Source: Beaufortia kweichowensis (Eukaryota; Chordata; Actinopteri; Cypriniformes; Gastromyzontidae). From it: a DNA stretch of 64,000 bases. The stretch covers positions 4,725,501 through 4,789,500 of the forward strand of contig CM032798.1 in assembly GCA_019155185.1 (NCBI GenBank), given 5' to 3'. Every line of letters begins with the position of its first letter. Within the stretch, counting starts at the first letter, position 1. This document shows, piece by piece, positions 32,427 through 46,939 of the stretch. A program made the position numbers and the translations under genes. The notes under the pieces were generated by a model that worked only from the letters and a program-made list of their open reading frames with translations, made no database searches and was not told the origin of the DNA.

Positions 32427-32743
32427 TTAAAGGGATAGTTCACCCTAAAATAAAAGTTCTTTTATTATTTACTCGCCCTCATATCATGTCAAACCTGTAT
32501 GACTTTCTTGCTTCAGCAGAACACAGAAGAAGATATTTTGCAAAACGCTGGTTAGCGGCACCCATTCACTTTCATAGTATGGACACAAGGTACAATGGAA
32601 GTCAATAGGTGCCGGTAACCAGCGCTTTGCAAAATATCTTTGTCTGTGTTCCACAAAAGAAAGAATCATATACAGGGTTTGAATGACATAAGAGTGAAAA
32701 AATTATGACATCATTTGTATTTTTGGGTGAACTATGCCTTTAA
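32427..32743. mobile_element. Angel-like palindromic MITE, complete
   Basis: Terminal repeats 'ttaaagggatagttcaccc' (32427) and 'gggtgaactatgcctttaa' (to 32743) flank an internal inverted repeat: 'tattttgcaaaacgctggtta' pairs with 'accagcgctttgcaaaatatc'. This is the best preserved copy in the window. It has no transposase and would depend on enzyme supplied elsewhere. Confidence 0.85.
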
Positions 32744-35084
32744 CTGTTTAACATTATGTAGTCATGTTGATTCAGTCATGTTAATATGGAATTAGGATAA
32801 AATCAAATCTATTTAAATCTTACCACAAGGCACCTGATAAAACATTTTCTAAAAATTGTTTATTTCTGATGATTGTTTTCTTAAAGACTTTTCAATGCAG
32901 TTTAAATAGTGTGAGATTAGTTGAAGAGGGCAATTTTTAGTACATGTGAGTAACTGAATAATATGTTTGTATAATTGCATTCATGCAAATGTGTTAATAT
33001 ACACAAATGAGTTTGTATATGTGCAGAGAAACCACATGACACTACTGATCTGTGTGTGTTCGTCTGTGCATGTGCGTGATTAATTTGCCTACATTTTCGA
33101 TCAAACAGTCTCTCAGCTGCCTGCTGTTGCTAATTTACATGTACAGTATTAAAGGGACAGCAGAATGTTGGACCTGGTCATTTCTAATGAACGTCCTTAG
33201 GGACCAAAGGCTGTCATACTCCAAAACAGTACTCTCCTAAAAATATTAACCTTCATGAAATAAACTTGCTGGATAAACTAGCAGTTGTCATATGTACATA
33301 TACATTGCATGAAAATAACTTATATGACAACTGTTATTGGTTGTTTTTTGACACTACGATTAAAATCCCATAGAAATTACAAGACCCATGACAGACAACT
33401 GAATAACTGCAATAGTCACAGAGAATGTGTTTTTTGTTAAGCAAATGAGAGTTATTCCTATTAAATATTATCACCATAGCCCCAAAACTGGATCAGAAAG
33501 ATGTTTTACACAAAAAAATGATTTAAGTTTTGGAAAAAAATACTTTTTATAAAAGATTTTTTATAAAAAAGACTTTGATACCTGCTGACACCATTAGCGC
33601 TGGCATTGTGGAGGCTTTAAGAAGAAAAAATGGATCAATGAATGTGTTTCCATAATGCACAGCTTTGAAAATATCCATATAAGCTTTTAACATTTCTGAG
33701 AATGCTTTTGGAAAATGTACTGTAGGAACATGTTGCACGTGCTTGTGGTAAAAGGATGTGCAGGTGGGCACACGGGTACAGCCAAGTAAACCTGGAGTAT
33801 TTGGTATGATATATAATGATGCAATGTGTGCATTTATCATTTTTGTTTTTTATTTACCTCTAGATAGTAACAGAGCATTCTATGATTATGCACAATCAAC
33901 CATAACATTCTATTCCATAATAAATATAAATATATATAATAAATAGATTCTATAATATATTTGACTGTATGTAAACAACATAATCTTATTGTGGATGTTG
34001 GAAAATCAGACAGAATGTATAAAAAAAGTGTGTGGGACTGCTTTTACCTTAAACCAGTTGTTTGTTCTCCCTTGTTCAAGCTTGTTTTAGCAGGTTTTTA
34101 AGTGCATTGCGTAGAACATGAAATACTTTTAATGATTACTCTTGCAGTTTGATTTTAATCAGACTATTACCATTTACACTTTCCATCTTTAATTAATATA
34201 CAAGTTTAATTTTTATACTATGTTTAAATAAAGAATATATGGGTTTTGTTCTTCCCTCCCTTATTTTAAATGAAATGTGCAAGATTAACTTGTTATTTTC
34301 ACAGCTTTACACATTTATTAAAATAGATCTACCTTTAATACAAGTAAGACACGTTTAATTTTCAACAAGCAGGCTCTTACAGTCCAAAGCCCATAGGTAC
34401 TTCACTCCCATGTTTCTCCCCTTGTGTCTGAGATGTGTATTTGTGTACAAGATGTGCGTGAGAAGGACCTGATCAACCCATTTTGTTTCTAACACTTTAA
34501 ACTCTCATGAGGTGGACTTATTATATGTCCCCTATAGGACACGTGTGTTCAGGAACCCCAGAAACGTGTTCTGTCCGTGACTAGACCCTCAATGCTCAAC
34601 GCAGCGCATGTAAAACAGGTAGCCATACATACTGACCTATATCGTTTTTATAACACTGTTTGAGCAGCTGGTGGAAAGTAGGTCAACAAAACACATTTTT
34701 AGGAATACTTATAGTATTTCCTGAATTCATCAGTATGCTCTCTTCACTGAAAGCTTTACCCCAATGACAGCAGTGACATGCTGTCACCCCATGCTGACTG
34801 AGACTGTTGGTTGAACATGGAACATAAGATGATTGATTGCACGGTTGTTCATGCACGCACATGTGCTCGCACTTATTAGTAAGAATCCTTGAAGAGGTTG
34901 GAGTCATCTCACGCTTTGTAGGTGGCCAATAACATCTTCCACGTGAGCCTTTTCTATGAAGTGTTCCTGGCTGCATCTGAAAGCTAACAGCAAAGTGAGA
35001 CATAAAGGTTTGTTTCTTTTCGTTTTCTTTCCTTCGACGAGGCAGGTCTTTTAAGATCTGAAAGATGAAAGACAGTGTGGCTCG
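32744..35084. other. Gene-free sequence
   Basis: AT-rich. ORFs of 60-134 residues (for example 33547-33840 minus and 34683-35087 minus) have no recognisable domains and look accidental. Confidence 0.4.
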
Positions 35085-35330
35085 CATTCACTCATTACTC
35101 ACTTTCAGGTTGCTCCAAAGCCAGTAACTTTTTATTTTTAGTGGAACACAAAGGACTGAATGTTAGGGACTCACAGCCTCAGACACCATTTACTTTCATG
35201 ACATCATTATTCCATACAAAGAAAGAGAATGGTGACAAAGGCTGTCAGTCTATAACATTCATTTTTGTTTGAAGAAAAATAAAGTAAATGATGACACAAT
35301 CTTACTTTGGGGTAAACTATTCCTTTAACA
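35085..35330. mobile_element. Angel-like MITE, degraded
   Basis: The right end 'aagtaaatgatgacacaatc' followed by 'ggtaaactattcctttaa' matches the 32427 element. The internal 'gtggaacacaaagg' block is kept; the left terminal repeat is missing. Confidence 0.7.
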
Positions 35331-36559
35331 TTCATGAGAATTGTAGATAATAAATGTTGTAACACATGGAAGCGAAATATTATTATGTGGTTATTTAATC
35401 CACATTTCATATATCTGATAATGAACTATTAGCACATCTGCACCATCACAAGAATAGCTTGTTATGCTAATAACTTTCCTAAATGTAGTTTTTGATCAGT
35501 TGGACATCACGGTATGTGTTCCCATCTATGTACAAGCATTCAATGTGTATTTAAAATATGTGCATAGTGTCTTGTCCATAATCACAATACAAGACTGTAT
35601 TTTGGTAGGATTGAGCAGGTACATAAAAGCCGGCTGTGGGCACAAAATAATCGTTTGTGATTGCAGCGCCTTGGCTTTGCGCAAGATATTCTTGTAAAGG
35701 CAGAAGTAATTGCAGTGAATGTGGTCTTCCCATTTTCCTTACAGCTCGCTCTAAAATTTTATATTTGTTTTTCTAGGTTCAAAAATATGCCCCATGTTTC
35801 TTCCCTTATGTAATTTCAGGGAAAAAAGCTTTTACACTGTGAAGAAATCACCATGGTTCACCTGTAATGCTTTGCTTTCCAATACTTTAGCGCGCACACT
35901 TTATGTTTCACATCTACATTAAATGAATGTTTAATGACTGGAAAATCACAGATCCAGTTCTGATTGCATTCAGTGTCAACTCTTCTTGGCCACAAAAATG
36001 TTTCAGTCAACCCTGTTGTTTCAAAAACCCAAACAACTTAATGCAGAATCCTCTTGTAATTTATATTCCCAATAATTCCCTAGAGTGTGACGTGAATGAC
36101 GTGTGTTGAGTCTTTTTTATTAAATAATTTGATGACATAATGATTTTGTTCCTCATCTTCACACAGTCCACTGGACCCTCAGAGTCTCTGGAGATCTTTA
36201 CATTGCATAAGAAAGTCTACCTAGTGTACCAGACGGGAACCCAAGATGTATGTTAAAGTAATTAAGTTTTCATGTGTATGTGAGAGACTTGAAGACATGT
36301 GTACATGCATCTGGAATATATAATTACATAAAATGACTTAAATATATGCACAGCCATGCATATATAAATGGTTTTTATTTTTATTTAGTAGACTATAATC
36401 TTTGATTACTTCACATTGCTTTTGTGTGGACTGATCTGCACAAATCATAAAGATAAAAATATTAAAACTGATATTTCAGGGGTATCATTTTGTTTATTTA
36501 AAATTCAGATTATCAAATTAAATATCAGTTAAAAATGTTATTTAAAAAATATTCATACA
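35331..36559. other. Gene-free sequence
   Basis: AT-rich. An exon-like block at 36167-36249 is discussed among the rejected items. Nothing else was seen. Confidence 0.35.
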
Positions 36560-36905
36560 CTCTGAAATGGACTACAAAAGTTGTATGGACTACGTGAAAC
36601 ATGGAGCGTCCACGATATTTGACGTCTAACGCCATTGGCTCTCTTGCGTCTCGTGACTAAACGTCATTGGCGCCATGTTTGATTTAAAAGGTAGTTTTGT
36701 AATACTTTTACGATGGTGCTGATTGTCATTCTGGATGCTGAGAGACGCAAAGTGGTCTCTTTCACTTTCATTATAATGGATTATTATGGGAAATAATCCC
36801 ATAAATCCGCGGTCAGGATATTCTTCAAAAATCCTCCATTTGATAAAAGGAAGTTTCGGGTTTGGAACGACAAGGGTGAGTAAATGATGACACGATTTGT
36901 AATGT
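36560..36905. repeat. Interspersed repeat, MITE-like
   Basis: Contains 'ctttcactttcattataatggattattatggg' and ends with 'gtttggaacgacaagggtgagtaaatgatgacac', the right-arm sequence of Angel-like elements. The left part is a different, GC-richer sequence. Confidence 0.5.
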
Positions 36906-39900
36906 TTATTATTTACGCTGATAATACGTAATACGTGGGAAATGTGAGGTTTTAAGAAATATGACCCTTTATACTATTAAATGAAGTAAAATGATGTTGC
37001 CAATTCCAGATAAATACATGTTGACAGTAAAGTTTAGTCAAGTGTGACATCTCGTGGTAAACCGAAGTTTCACCTTTTACTATTTTACAATTATAGCTTA
37101 TATTGCTTGTTTTTATCATGATTTAAATCATTTTTAAGTCATCTTAAGGTCAACTTGGACATTGTTTTAGTCCCTATAGTAGACCGTGTGGCCACCTGCT
37201 TGAGAAACACTGTCTTGGGGGGACAGGGAGGGAATTTTTACTTCTGAAATAATCTTGCGTTCTTTCGCAATTGCTTATTGTAAGTTATATACATCTTAAT
37301 AATTTGACACAATTTTACGTATTGCTTAACTATTTCAGTAATGAAAATCATCCCTTCCCTCAAGGTGCTTCGTACATTTTGGGCTGAAATCATGCCTTTG
37401 TTTTCTAGTTCAAAATAAGATTGCCACATTGCCTTTCACTATATTGTTACATACTCTTTTTCAAAGCAAATTAATTGCGTTTATAGAACTATATTTGCAA
37501 GTGAAGAATGCTTTCCTGCTGCTCTCAGCACTTGCCATATAGTAATCTGTTTTGTATGCTGCTCATATTGCCAAATAGTAGGTCGTCTAAAAGTTCTGGT
37601 ACTGGGAACACGATGTGTTGCAGCAATAGTTGATATTCAAACAATAGCCTGACTTGGAGTGTTTTGTTAAAATTGAAGACATAATTTTACAGTGTGTTCA
37701 TAAAGTTGATCTCTAGGGGGCACTAAAGAGCCACGTTACAGGATTCAGCCGTGTGAACAAATTGCAAGGTAGTGCAGAAATAAAGTCGAGGGCAGTAAGG
37801 GTGGCCATTTAAATTTGATTTAATACTCTAGAGAAGATCTTCTACCTTCAGCAGACTGAGATATGTGCAGAAGACACTAGAAAGTGCTGTGTGGTCAGGA
37901 AATTCACCTTGCACCAAAACATCTGGTTCACTGATCAGTAAGGGACATCTAGGAATAGTCAGGTGTGCTTACCTGGTGCATTGGAAAACTTTTTTATTCC
38001 CTTGTAGATTTGGATGAAGTTAGGTTTAGACCATACTAAACCAAAATAATTTAACTAAATTGGTTTTGAGGAAAGATTGAAATTCTTTTGACAGCAGTGA
38101 TATCACAAGGGAGGAGGAAAAACTTGGCTTAGATGGTGTTAACTGATCTCTGATCACTTGTTGTGTTTTGCACCTGCGTGCCAAAATCATCCCGGTGCAG
38201 TTGTAGTTCCAAGGACATGAATAAGTTGCAAAGACACTGCAGGCATGACGCTGCACTTCTGCGCCACGTGTGCTCGCATTTGTCTTTATAATCTTGAACA
38301 TCAGAGATAATAAGGAGGCAGCAATGGTGTTAATTACCCTCCCAGCAAGATGCAGAACTGCATGCCATTATCTTGAATGGAAAACGGAGTTTCTAAGGAA
38401 AATTAACTGCATAAATTAAGGATATTGCCTAAGTGTGCGCTACATTAGTTAAGAGATTGCCCAAGTATGGAAATATTTAGGATAGGCTATAAAATAGATT
38501 CAATTATACTACATATTTATTTATGATTTAAGGTATAGAAGTATAGAAAGGATTTAATGAAATGTGGAAATAAACTCACCAGTTTGAGGCTATGGTCAAC
38601 ATGTATAAATTATAATTGGCTCTTTTTTCTTAATTCCTGGCGAATCATCAATCTTTATATGTTTGTAAATCTTAAATCAATGCGTAACCGTTTGCTCTTT
38701 CTGTGACTTCAGGCCATTGGATAATGTTAACCGTTGCCATGCCAAAGGAAAGGATTGATTTAGCAAACTCGGATTAATGTCGGATTAACAACAACACAGT
38801 ATTAACTAAAAATATATTTGTCTGTATGAGAAAACTTATTATTAATTTGCAAATTGGTTAAAATAATCCATCAGCAGAGCTCCACAATAAGGGCAAAGAT
38901 TATTGCTCTTCCAAAGACAATTTGTTTAAATTTCAGTCTTGTTCACTGCCTTTATTGGGAGGGCTAGTTTACAGGGCACTGATTCAGGGGTAAGGAGAAC
39001 AAACTACTGTTTCACTACTGTGGAAAAGGAAATGGGCTTTAACTTGGCAGCAGGTCCTGAATTTAAGACACAGAGTTGTCTGTTTGCTCCTAGTTCAGTT
39101 TATTCAGTCTGATCACAGACTGATCCTCACCGGTAAAGACAATTATGTACTTATCTCTGTTGCATATTCTGTAGAAAAATATGTTGATTCATACAGATAT
39201 TGTGACATTGTTTTCTTTTCAATTTTATATACTGTCTTGGTACTATCTTTGTTAGAAAGAAAATAATGATGAGTAGTCATTAGGCAAATTAGATATTTTT
39301 GTCCCCTCTGCAGTAAAAGGCATAATTTTGTTGTTGGTTACTGGTATTAGGGATCTAATGGTAGACTGGAGTTGCTTTAACTCACAACATGTTGCTTTTG
39401 GCAACAATCAGAAATGCCTGATTGGCCAAGATTTCACTTCGCGATACATCTGGGCCAATGAAAGAGCAGTACTGAGAGACAGCAGGTGCAGTCTGCACCT
39501 GTGTAGCAACAAAACGGCGTTACCCAGCAACGAATAAAGCCACTCAACTGCTTGTCAGTCCAGCAGAAGGGTAAAAATAACAAGCGTTTTTCAGCTGCCT
39601 TTATTTAATTATTTTTGTAGGACATGGCAGTTTAGCAGCTCACTTGCAATGTTTGTATGCACTCAATGCTGTTGTGTCAAACAGTTATCACTAATGTTAA
39701 TGTGATATATCTCAGCTGAGGGACTCTTGTGAAGGTAGCACGGCAGCAAAAACACCTTTATTAAAATCTATTAGACCGTGCCCGTTGAAGATGTTCAGGG
39801 CAAACCTTTGATGTGCTTGGGCTTTTACGACGAGATGTCTACAGCTCCTCAAAGAGCATCCTCAAAGATATTTTTAGAGGTTTATTTCTACCAGATGTCT

Positions 39901-42059
39901 TCTTTGCTAGAGAAATCTACCTTTGAAGCTGATGGAAATTAATGTGGAAGCGCAGGCGTGTGACAGAACCTTTAAATAGAGCTTTTTTTCCCATATGAAG
40001 CGCTTGGTACAATTCCAAAGCCACAAAGTAAAATTTCGAATGCAAATGCGTATGATTTGTTTGATAAGATAATAAAAATAAAGGAGTCTAAATGATTAAT
40101 ACAGGGAGGAAAGAGAGACAAATGGACAGACAGACAAACAGAAAGAGAAGGAGGGAGAGACGGTATGCGAGTGAGTAGAGGAAAGCAGACGGTCTCAGAT
40201 GAGGGTGGTTTGTCACAGATAAGCATGAAGCTCTCTGTAGCCTCTCTCCCAAAGCCACATAGCGAAGAGGAAGAGAAGCTAGATAACACGGGAGTATCAC
40301 TGCAGCATGCTATGACCATGGAATACTGATGAGAAAACCCGGTGTGTGTTCGTACCTGTGCATTTCCACATATGGATATCTGTCTGTCTGTGTATGTGTG
40401 AATCGTTCTGGTGTGTCACCAGATATATGGAGTAATAGTATGGGATAATAGTGCATACATTTTAATTTAAAAAGAAAGTATTAATTATAAAATAATACAT
40501 TTTGACCTTTCATGTAAAACCCCCAAAATATAACCTATAATATCTTTAAGATAAAATCAAATTTTGATGCTCGTTTTCTCATAATTTGATTTTGAGTTTT
40601 CACAGAACAAGGTCACAATTCTTCAAAAACTGATGTTTTTATACAGTTTCATAATTATTGATATTCGTATTTATATTATTTGTTTGTTTGGGATGGAAGT
40701 TTAGAAATAATGATATAATATAAAATTAAGCTCTTAAATTCTTTTACTATTTTATTTGGTACACTTTATTATTCAATTATGTGACACTTGCATGCCTACT
40801 GCATATCTGGTCATATCTGCATGTCTAGACAGAAAAGAAAACTATTGTGTGTTTTTATGTGTGGCTTGTTTTCTTGTTTTGGCTGGTTTTGAGGCAAACT
40901 GATAGAAAGCTTGTGTGTTTTTCTGTGTGTTCTGGTCATTTTTCCCAGAACTTGTCTATGAAATTCCTTACCACTTTGTGTTGTATATGCTTTACTACTT
41001 GCAGTCTGTGTGAGTTTCAGCAGTGCATGAGCATTGGAAGTTGCAGAAACGACTGCATGTGCATACCTGCGTGAGTTTGTGGGGGTGTGCGTTCAGCTGT
41101 CTGTGTGTGAACGACAGCGAGAGCCTGACCTTTTATGAATGTCATGCCTTATGTGTTTTCTTCGGGTGGTGGAGCGTTTCTGTTTCTTCCCTCGTCTCCT
41201 TTTTGGCACAGGCTGTCATTCACTGTCAGACCAGTTTACCCAAAATGTTATGGGTCTCGTAATGAATCTCATCTGTCTGGAACACCCAAGCATATTAAAT
41301 ACATATTGCGACTCATGCTTGGCATACAAAGCAAACTAAAACAAAGGTGCAACAATCTGTCTGTGCTTTGTTACAGTTCATTTACAGAGAACATTGTGAA
41401 CATTGTGTATACAATCGTTTTGGATTATGTGATTATTATAATGACTTATAATGTTACTGACATTATTAGTGGATTTATTCTCACCCGGCAAATGATGCAC
41501 CGAACTGCATTTTACTTGTAATGTTTTTCTCATAAGTCGTTTTTTTCTCCGAGTGCACTTGTGTGGTTATATAAGCTTTACTAGGCCCTGCACTTTTGAG
41601 ACGTAGTGCTTTAAAATGTGGACTAGAATGCATCCAAAAATCTAAATTTCCTTGATCTCTTGAGATTCAAAAGTTGAGAACATACTGTAAAACACAGAAG
41701 CCAAAAACACTAAGAATAACTGTGACTGCAACTTTTATAACATTCTCAAGTCAGTACACATGAATGTCTAAGTCGGTGATGCCTGTTGCGTGATCAGAAA
41801 CAAAAAAATATTCTTTAGGCTTAACTCCAGTCAAACTAACAATAGTGTGTGAGAAAGTCTGCCAAATCTTATGCTGTTCCCGTCTGTTAGTAGCATCTGC
41901 ATTTTTGCTAAAGGATCGCCATGTTCTGAGCTCATATAACAAGCCCATTTAGCATAGCAAGTCCATTGGATTCCTTTAAAAATGCCATTGCCCTTTTCTG
42001 CAAGATGTTATGTCTTTCTTTCCTATTAAATTGATATAATTGTCACATATTTCCTCTCT
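36906..42059. other. Gene-free sequence
   Basis: No supported gene. The purine-rich antisense of 40080-40260 (gagagaaggagggagag type) produces low-complexity ORFs. 'ctgtctgtctgtg' microsatellite-like sequence lies at about 40380. Confidence 0.4.
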
Positions 42060-42245
42060 CCAGACTAATTTTGCATGCCCATTAAGGTAAAACTATTCTC
42101 TTGGGCTGACAATCCTTTGCTTTTTTGCATTTGTTTCCTCAAGGTCATTAAGCCCTGGTTAAGTCTAATCACTCAGAGTCAACAAATGAGGCTTCATTAG
42201 CACCGGACTGGCAAAGGAGAAGTGGGCAGTGATATCTGAGGGCAT
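42060..42245. other. Candidate conserved noncoding element
   Basis: Dense, non-repetitive block with 'cagactaattttgcatgcccattaagg', TTTGCAT (octamer-like), 'aggtcattaagc' and 'ggcttcattagcacc'. It has more TAAT and CATTA cores than its surroundings. Enhancer status is a guess from composition. Confidence 0.25.
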
Positions 42246-43439
42246 AACCGAGCCAAGAGAAAGGGTGGGTGTGATATGTTCCATTATATAATGAAATTGT
42301 GGTATTAACACCTGCATGTTAAAGATTTATAAAGCTTAGAATATATAGCAATAGATCGATTAGGTTTGTAGATTGATTTGATTTATTACAGTTAGAGAAG
42401 ATAGTTGGGTGTGACCATGCAATATACAGTATTTGGTCTTATTTTGGGTGTGATATAGATAAAATTGCATTTATAGTATACATAAACGTTCCAATAGCTG
42501 TGTTCATTTATAAAAAAGGCCTAATCATAAAACACCCAAATAAGAAAATATGTAAATAATGAATGCTTATTAGATAAAATTCTATTCTATTCCAATTTTG
42601 TCTGTTTACTGCCTATAGAAACACTGATCATATCTAATGTAACAGCTATTCTCTTCTCTGTAGTCACAGAAAAAAATATTTTTGCTATGATGTGGAACAA
42701 ACCCTTTTCCAGAGTCTTAAGTCTGGATTTGACTTGCAAATTCCCACATTTCCTCTTGACGGGCATCTTACTGTAAAACGTATTAATATTAATGAACTGA
42801 TTTGCATTCTCCTCAAATGCATTTACTCTTTATAAATCCGTGCATATTCTTGCCTGTTATAGTTAAATATTGATAAAGTAAAAATCTCTACTTAGCGGTG
42901 ATACCTGCACGCACCTGTTCAGGTGATGACATTGATGTGAAATTTGATTAGCGACATCATGCAAAGTTTCGCGTAAATATTCTCTGGCTGTCATAACCGT
43001 GATGACCTGAGCGTTGGACTGTTGCAATCCGTTCCATCTGTTGGGATTTATGCGACGTATTGAGTGTTTTTCTTCAAGTTGTGTTTATGCCGTAAGAAGC
43101 AAGTGACAGATGGTGGAATGTGAAAATAACAGCTAAGGAATCTGTCCACAGTTTACATGTTATTTCAACTGTGCGTCGTCTTGCAACTCACTAGATAGCG
43201 TTGCATGCCACCTGTTGCAGTAGACAGTTTGATCTCTGATATAAACACATTTGTTTAATACTTTGCCTCTTTCTTAAACATTCACAGTAAGTTCACACAT
43301 CATGGAGGTTATCTTTGTTGTAAGTATAAACATTGTTAGAGTTATAAAAAAATGGTTTTAAATCTTTTTGTAAGATTATCAAAACATTTCATGCACAACT
43401 GCTCTTTTAACACCTCTTGACTGACTGTTTGATTTTGTC

Positions 43440-43680
43440 AGGATGGCATATCCGGTGCGAGCCGAGTCCATATTTACCATCCTGCCTCTGTTTGGCCTGT
43501 CGGTTGTCCACTCATTCAATTATGTAATGCTATTACATTTAATTGAAGAGCCAATCGAATCGGAAGATCAACATTCAATTTCCTTCCCTGTGGCTTTCGT
43601 GGAGAATATGGCTGGGGTAATTGAATTTCTCTGCCCATGTTTGTGAATTTTGTTGACCTGAACGCGTCCTATAGCAGAAC
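43440..43680. other. Candidate conserved noncoding element
   Basis: 'cattcaattatgtaatgctattacatttaattgaag' carries clustered ATTA/TAAT sites. A 67-codon ORF covers it but has no supporting features. Confidence 0.25.
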
Positions 43681-44119
43681 CTCAGGTGCACCGCAGAGTT
43701 TTATGAGCACGCATCCAAGATGGCTGTGAATGAGAGAAGGATATCTGTAGGTGACGTACAAAATGTGTTTGCCTCCCAGAGTTACCGGATAAGATTAGTC
43801 ATCTTGTTGCACCAAACTGCAATCTTGCCAGGATGAGAGGGACATGCAAAACTTGTTTTCTGAGAATTCTTTTACTGCATGCGGCCCAACGTGAATTCTG
43901 TGTGTCATTAGCTTTTATACATGCAGCTACATGGTGTCTGCTGCATTTAGTAAAATAAGATGAAGATTTTCAATGTCTTAAGACTGTAGAAACGCATTGC
44001 TATGGCAAAATTTTTCCTAGGCTCAATTAAACTAAAGTGTATTACCTGACACACAGTCAGTCATATTTTAAATATGAAAATGTTTTTTGTAGCACTTTAT
44101 ATATGTTTCATACCCAACA

Positions 44120-44210
44120 AGTCCTGTTTCCTTTGTCTCCTAATATTTGTCGCTTTGGATAAAAGCGTCAGCTAAATGCCTAAATGTAAATGTTTCAATA
44201 AATGCATAAA
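44120..44210 (+). mobile_element. SINE (3' part)
   Basis: 'tttgtctcctaatatttgtcgctttggataaaagcgtcagctaaatgcctaaatg'; same subfamily as at 20580. Confidence 0.75.
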
Positions 44211-46939
44211 CACAGAAAAGAAAATGCTTTTTTACTTTTTTCTTTACATTTTGAAATCTTGTCTATGTATGGGTGTGTTTAACTCAAAACTGTAATTGAA
44301 AAACATCTAAAGTTCATTTAGGAGAAATGCACAAAAAAAGAGAATGTTTTTATTATTATCTATTAGGAAATCTCTCGGTCTGTCCTGTGGCTTTAATATG
44401 TTTTGGTGTAAATATTTTATCTGAACAGCTTTAACTTTTTTAATTACTTTTTTATTCTAATGACTTTTTAAAGTAATTTAAATCATTTCCTTTGAGGAAA
44501 AGGATTCCTTGTGAAGAAAACGAATCTCTGAGAGCACATTTAAAACTCTTTGACTGTTAAACCTCTGAATATAATGTTTGGCAATGTATGTTGGCGTCTG
44601 TGTTCTTCGACTGAAATACTGATGGATGTTGCTAACTGCAGCCTGCACACACATTTGACATTGTAGTGCTAAAGGTCAAACGATCAATAACGTGCCCTGC
44701 GGAGCTTGTGCATCGCATGCAATCTGAATGTTGCTCTTTCATATCTGATGTTTTGATTGGCTTTATCTTTTATTAAATGACAAAGGCACACACAGACTCG
44801 CATCTGAAGATGAATATGGCAGCGGTATCAACGTGACAGATCATATTTCTTAGGGAGGACTGTCAGCTGACAACAAGCCAGATTGATAGAAATGAAACGA
44901 TATAGAGAGCAAAGCTGAAGGTGCAATACAGCATAAACCTTTACATTTAGATATTCATCTGCGGGGTTAAGATGAGCTTGAATTGCCTCAGGAATGTGAG
45001 CTGACTCAGTGGTGGGTTGGGAATATGTTTTTCTCACTGTTGTGCCGTTTCTCAGCAGGCTTGTTTGTTCCAACAGCTTGTGATCATTTTCCCAGAGCGC
45101 ATTTATAAAATCTCTTTGGGTTGTTTTTCTGTTTTTGATTGTAATATCCTGCTATTTGAATGGTGCTGAATAATAGTATTATTGCTGTTGTTTAGTGTTT
45201 GTTGTGTAAGTGATTAGGTTATGTAAGCATAGCATTGAATTTTTTTGTTTTGTTAATAAAATAGACCCTGTGGGATTTTGGCATGCTCATATGTATTATC
45301 ACTGATACTGTAATAATAATTTGCCTGTGTGTGTGTAGTTTTTGCTATAAAGACAATTTCTTTATTTTTCTCCACAGATATAGTGACACATGTTTCTCTT
45401 TCCAATTTAAATGGGCAAAAATGAGACAATTGTTGACTTGCAGTAGGAATATGGATGTGTAAGAAATAGTTTATAATTTTGTCTGTAAAAATATATCATG
45501 TTTAAATCTCTCACTATTAAATTGCAGACATATATCTGACATATTGATGATCTTTCTTTTAAAAACACATCCCATTGCTGTCTAGGAGAAACTATTTTAG
45601 CTTTCCCTGATTGAATTTTCCCACAGGTGTGTGTTCCACTGCGGGAATGTTTCCTCCAAATTTACATTCATGGTGGTGCACAGCTCACTTTAAAAGACCC
45701 ATTTTTACTTTTGCCAAACTTGGGTCTAACTTTTGCTGGCACATGGGATAGTCATCAGAATGGTAAGCCTGTCTCAGATCTAAGACCATGTCCCTGTTGA
45801 TTTGCTGTCTTTTACTAAGGTGGAGAGGAAAGATTTCTTTCATTCCAAACTCTAAAGGCTGACATCTCCTGGTAAGCATCCGCTTTATCTCCCCGTATAT
45901 GCATCCAATAATCTCTCAGGTGCTCTGAAGGATCGTGAAATTCTAGTTTATCCTTTTTGTGACCTATTTTGGTTAAAATGCTTTTGTAATTGGCACTTAT
46001 GCTCTAAATTAGGATATCTCATGCGCTATTGTTCATTCATTAATTAAAAATGTCAGCACATTTTTTCCATTCCACTTTTTTGTCGTAATATTAATAATAT
46101 TTTGTGTTATTCAGGTTCTTTCAGGTTCCAAAACCGTATAGTTAAATTTTTCTTGGGTATGTTTACAGAATTCTGCAGATTTTCGTAGATTTTTGCACCA
46201 GATCTATAGATTTCTTCTGCCTCCAAATTTGTATGTTTACGAATCTAGGATCTTTCAATACAATACACAATGCCCACTTGCGTTTGTGCAACTATATAAA
46301 AACCCCTTAGCGTCAACCCACTCAACCACATTTTCCATGTCTTCCATGTGTCTTTCCTTCTGAGTTAAGTTATAACAACGAAATTACAGCAATGACCTGA
46401 CTTAATAAAACATAGAAACTAGGCTGAATAATTGATCGCCCAATTTATGTAATTGTTACTCCACAGTCCAAAGTGATTAATAATTCATAGTTGGGAAGTT
46501 GGATTGTCTGGAACCTCAGAATAGAGGTTCAGCGGAGCACCAGCGTTTGAAGATGAGACTGGGGCACGATGGGTTTGATTGATGTCCGAGTCTGCCAGTG
46601 TTTAATGGGAGGCTGATATCTTTAGAAGTGCTGTATTTCTCTGTAGAGCTCACAGAAAATCATCAATTAATGATGATATATTTTCTTTGATAGGAAGTTG
46701 CTATTCAACTTTAATTTCAATCGGGCAAGTTAGTTTCGCTTAGCCAGACCTTTATGCTGTTTTATTATTTTTTTCCCAGTGGCAACTGGGACTCTGAGGA
46801 CTCATGACGCATGCTAATTTTTTGGGGTTATAGCTGTAACAGATATTATGTAACCACGCTAGCACTTGCGTAGAGAATTAAAAGTAGATTTCAGTGTTTT
46901 AAAGCGATGTTAGAAGTTTTGTTGTAAATGGTTGAAAAC
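44211..46939. other. Gene-free sequence
   Basis: No gene, RNA or strong repeat recognised. Confidence 0.4.

Noticed and set aside
36167..36249. Exon-like block between 'cttcacacag' and 'gtatgttaaag'
   Set aside because: One frame is open for about 27 codons, but no partner exon, family match or further support was seen.
40080..40319. Minus-strand ORF rich in Ser, Leu and Cys
   Set aside because: Antisense of a purine-rich low-complexity stretch.
43443..43646. 67-codon ORF beginning MAYPVRAES
   Set aside because: Short, isolated and lying in AT-rich sequence that looks regulatory instead.
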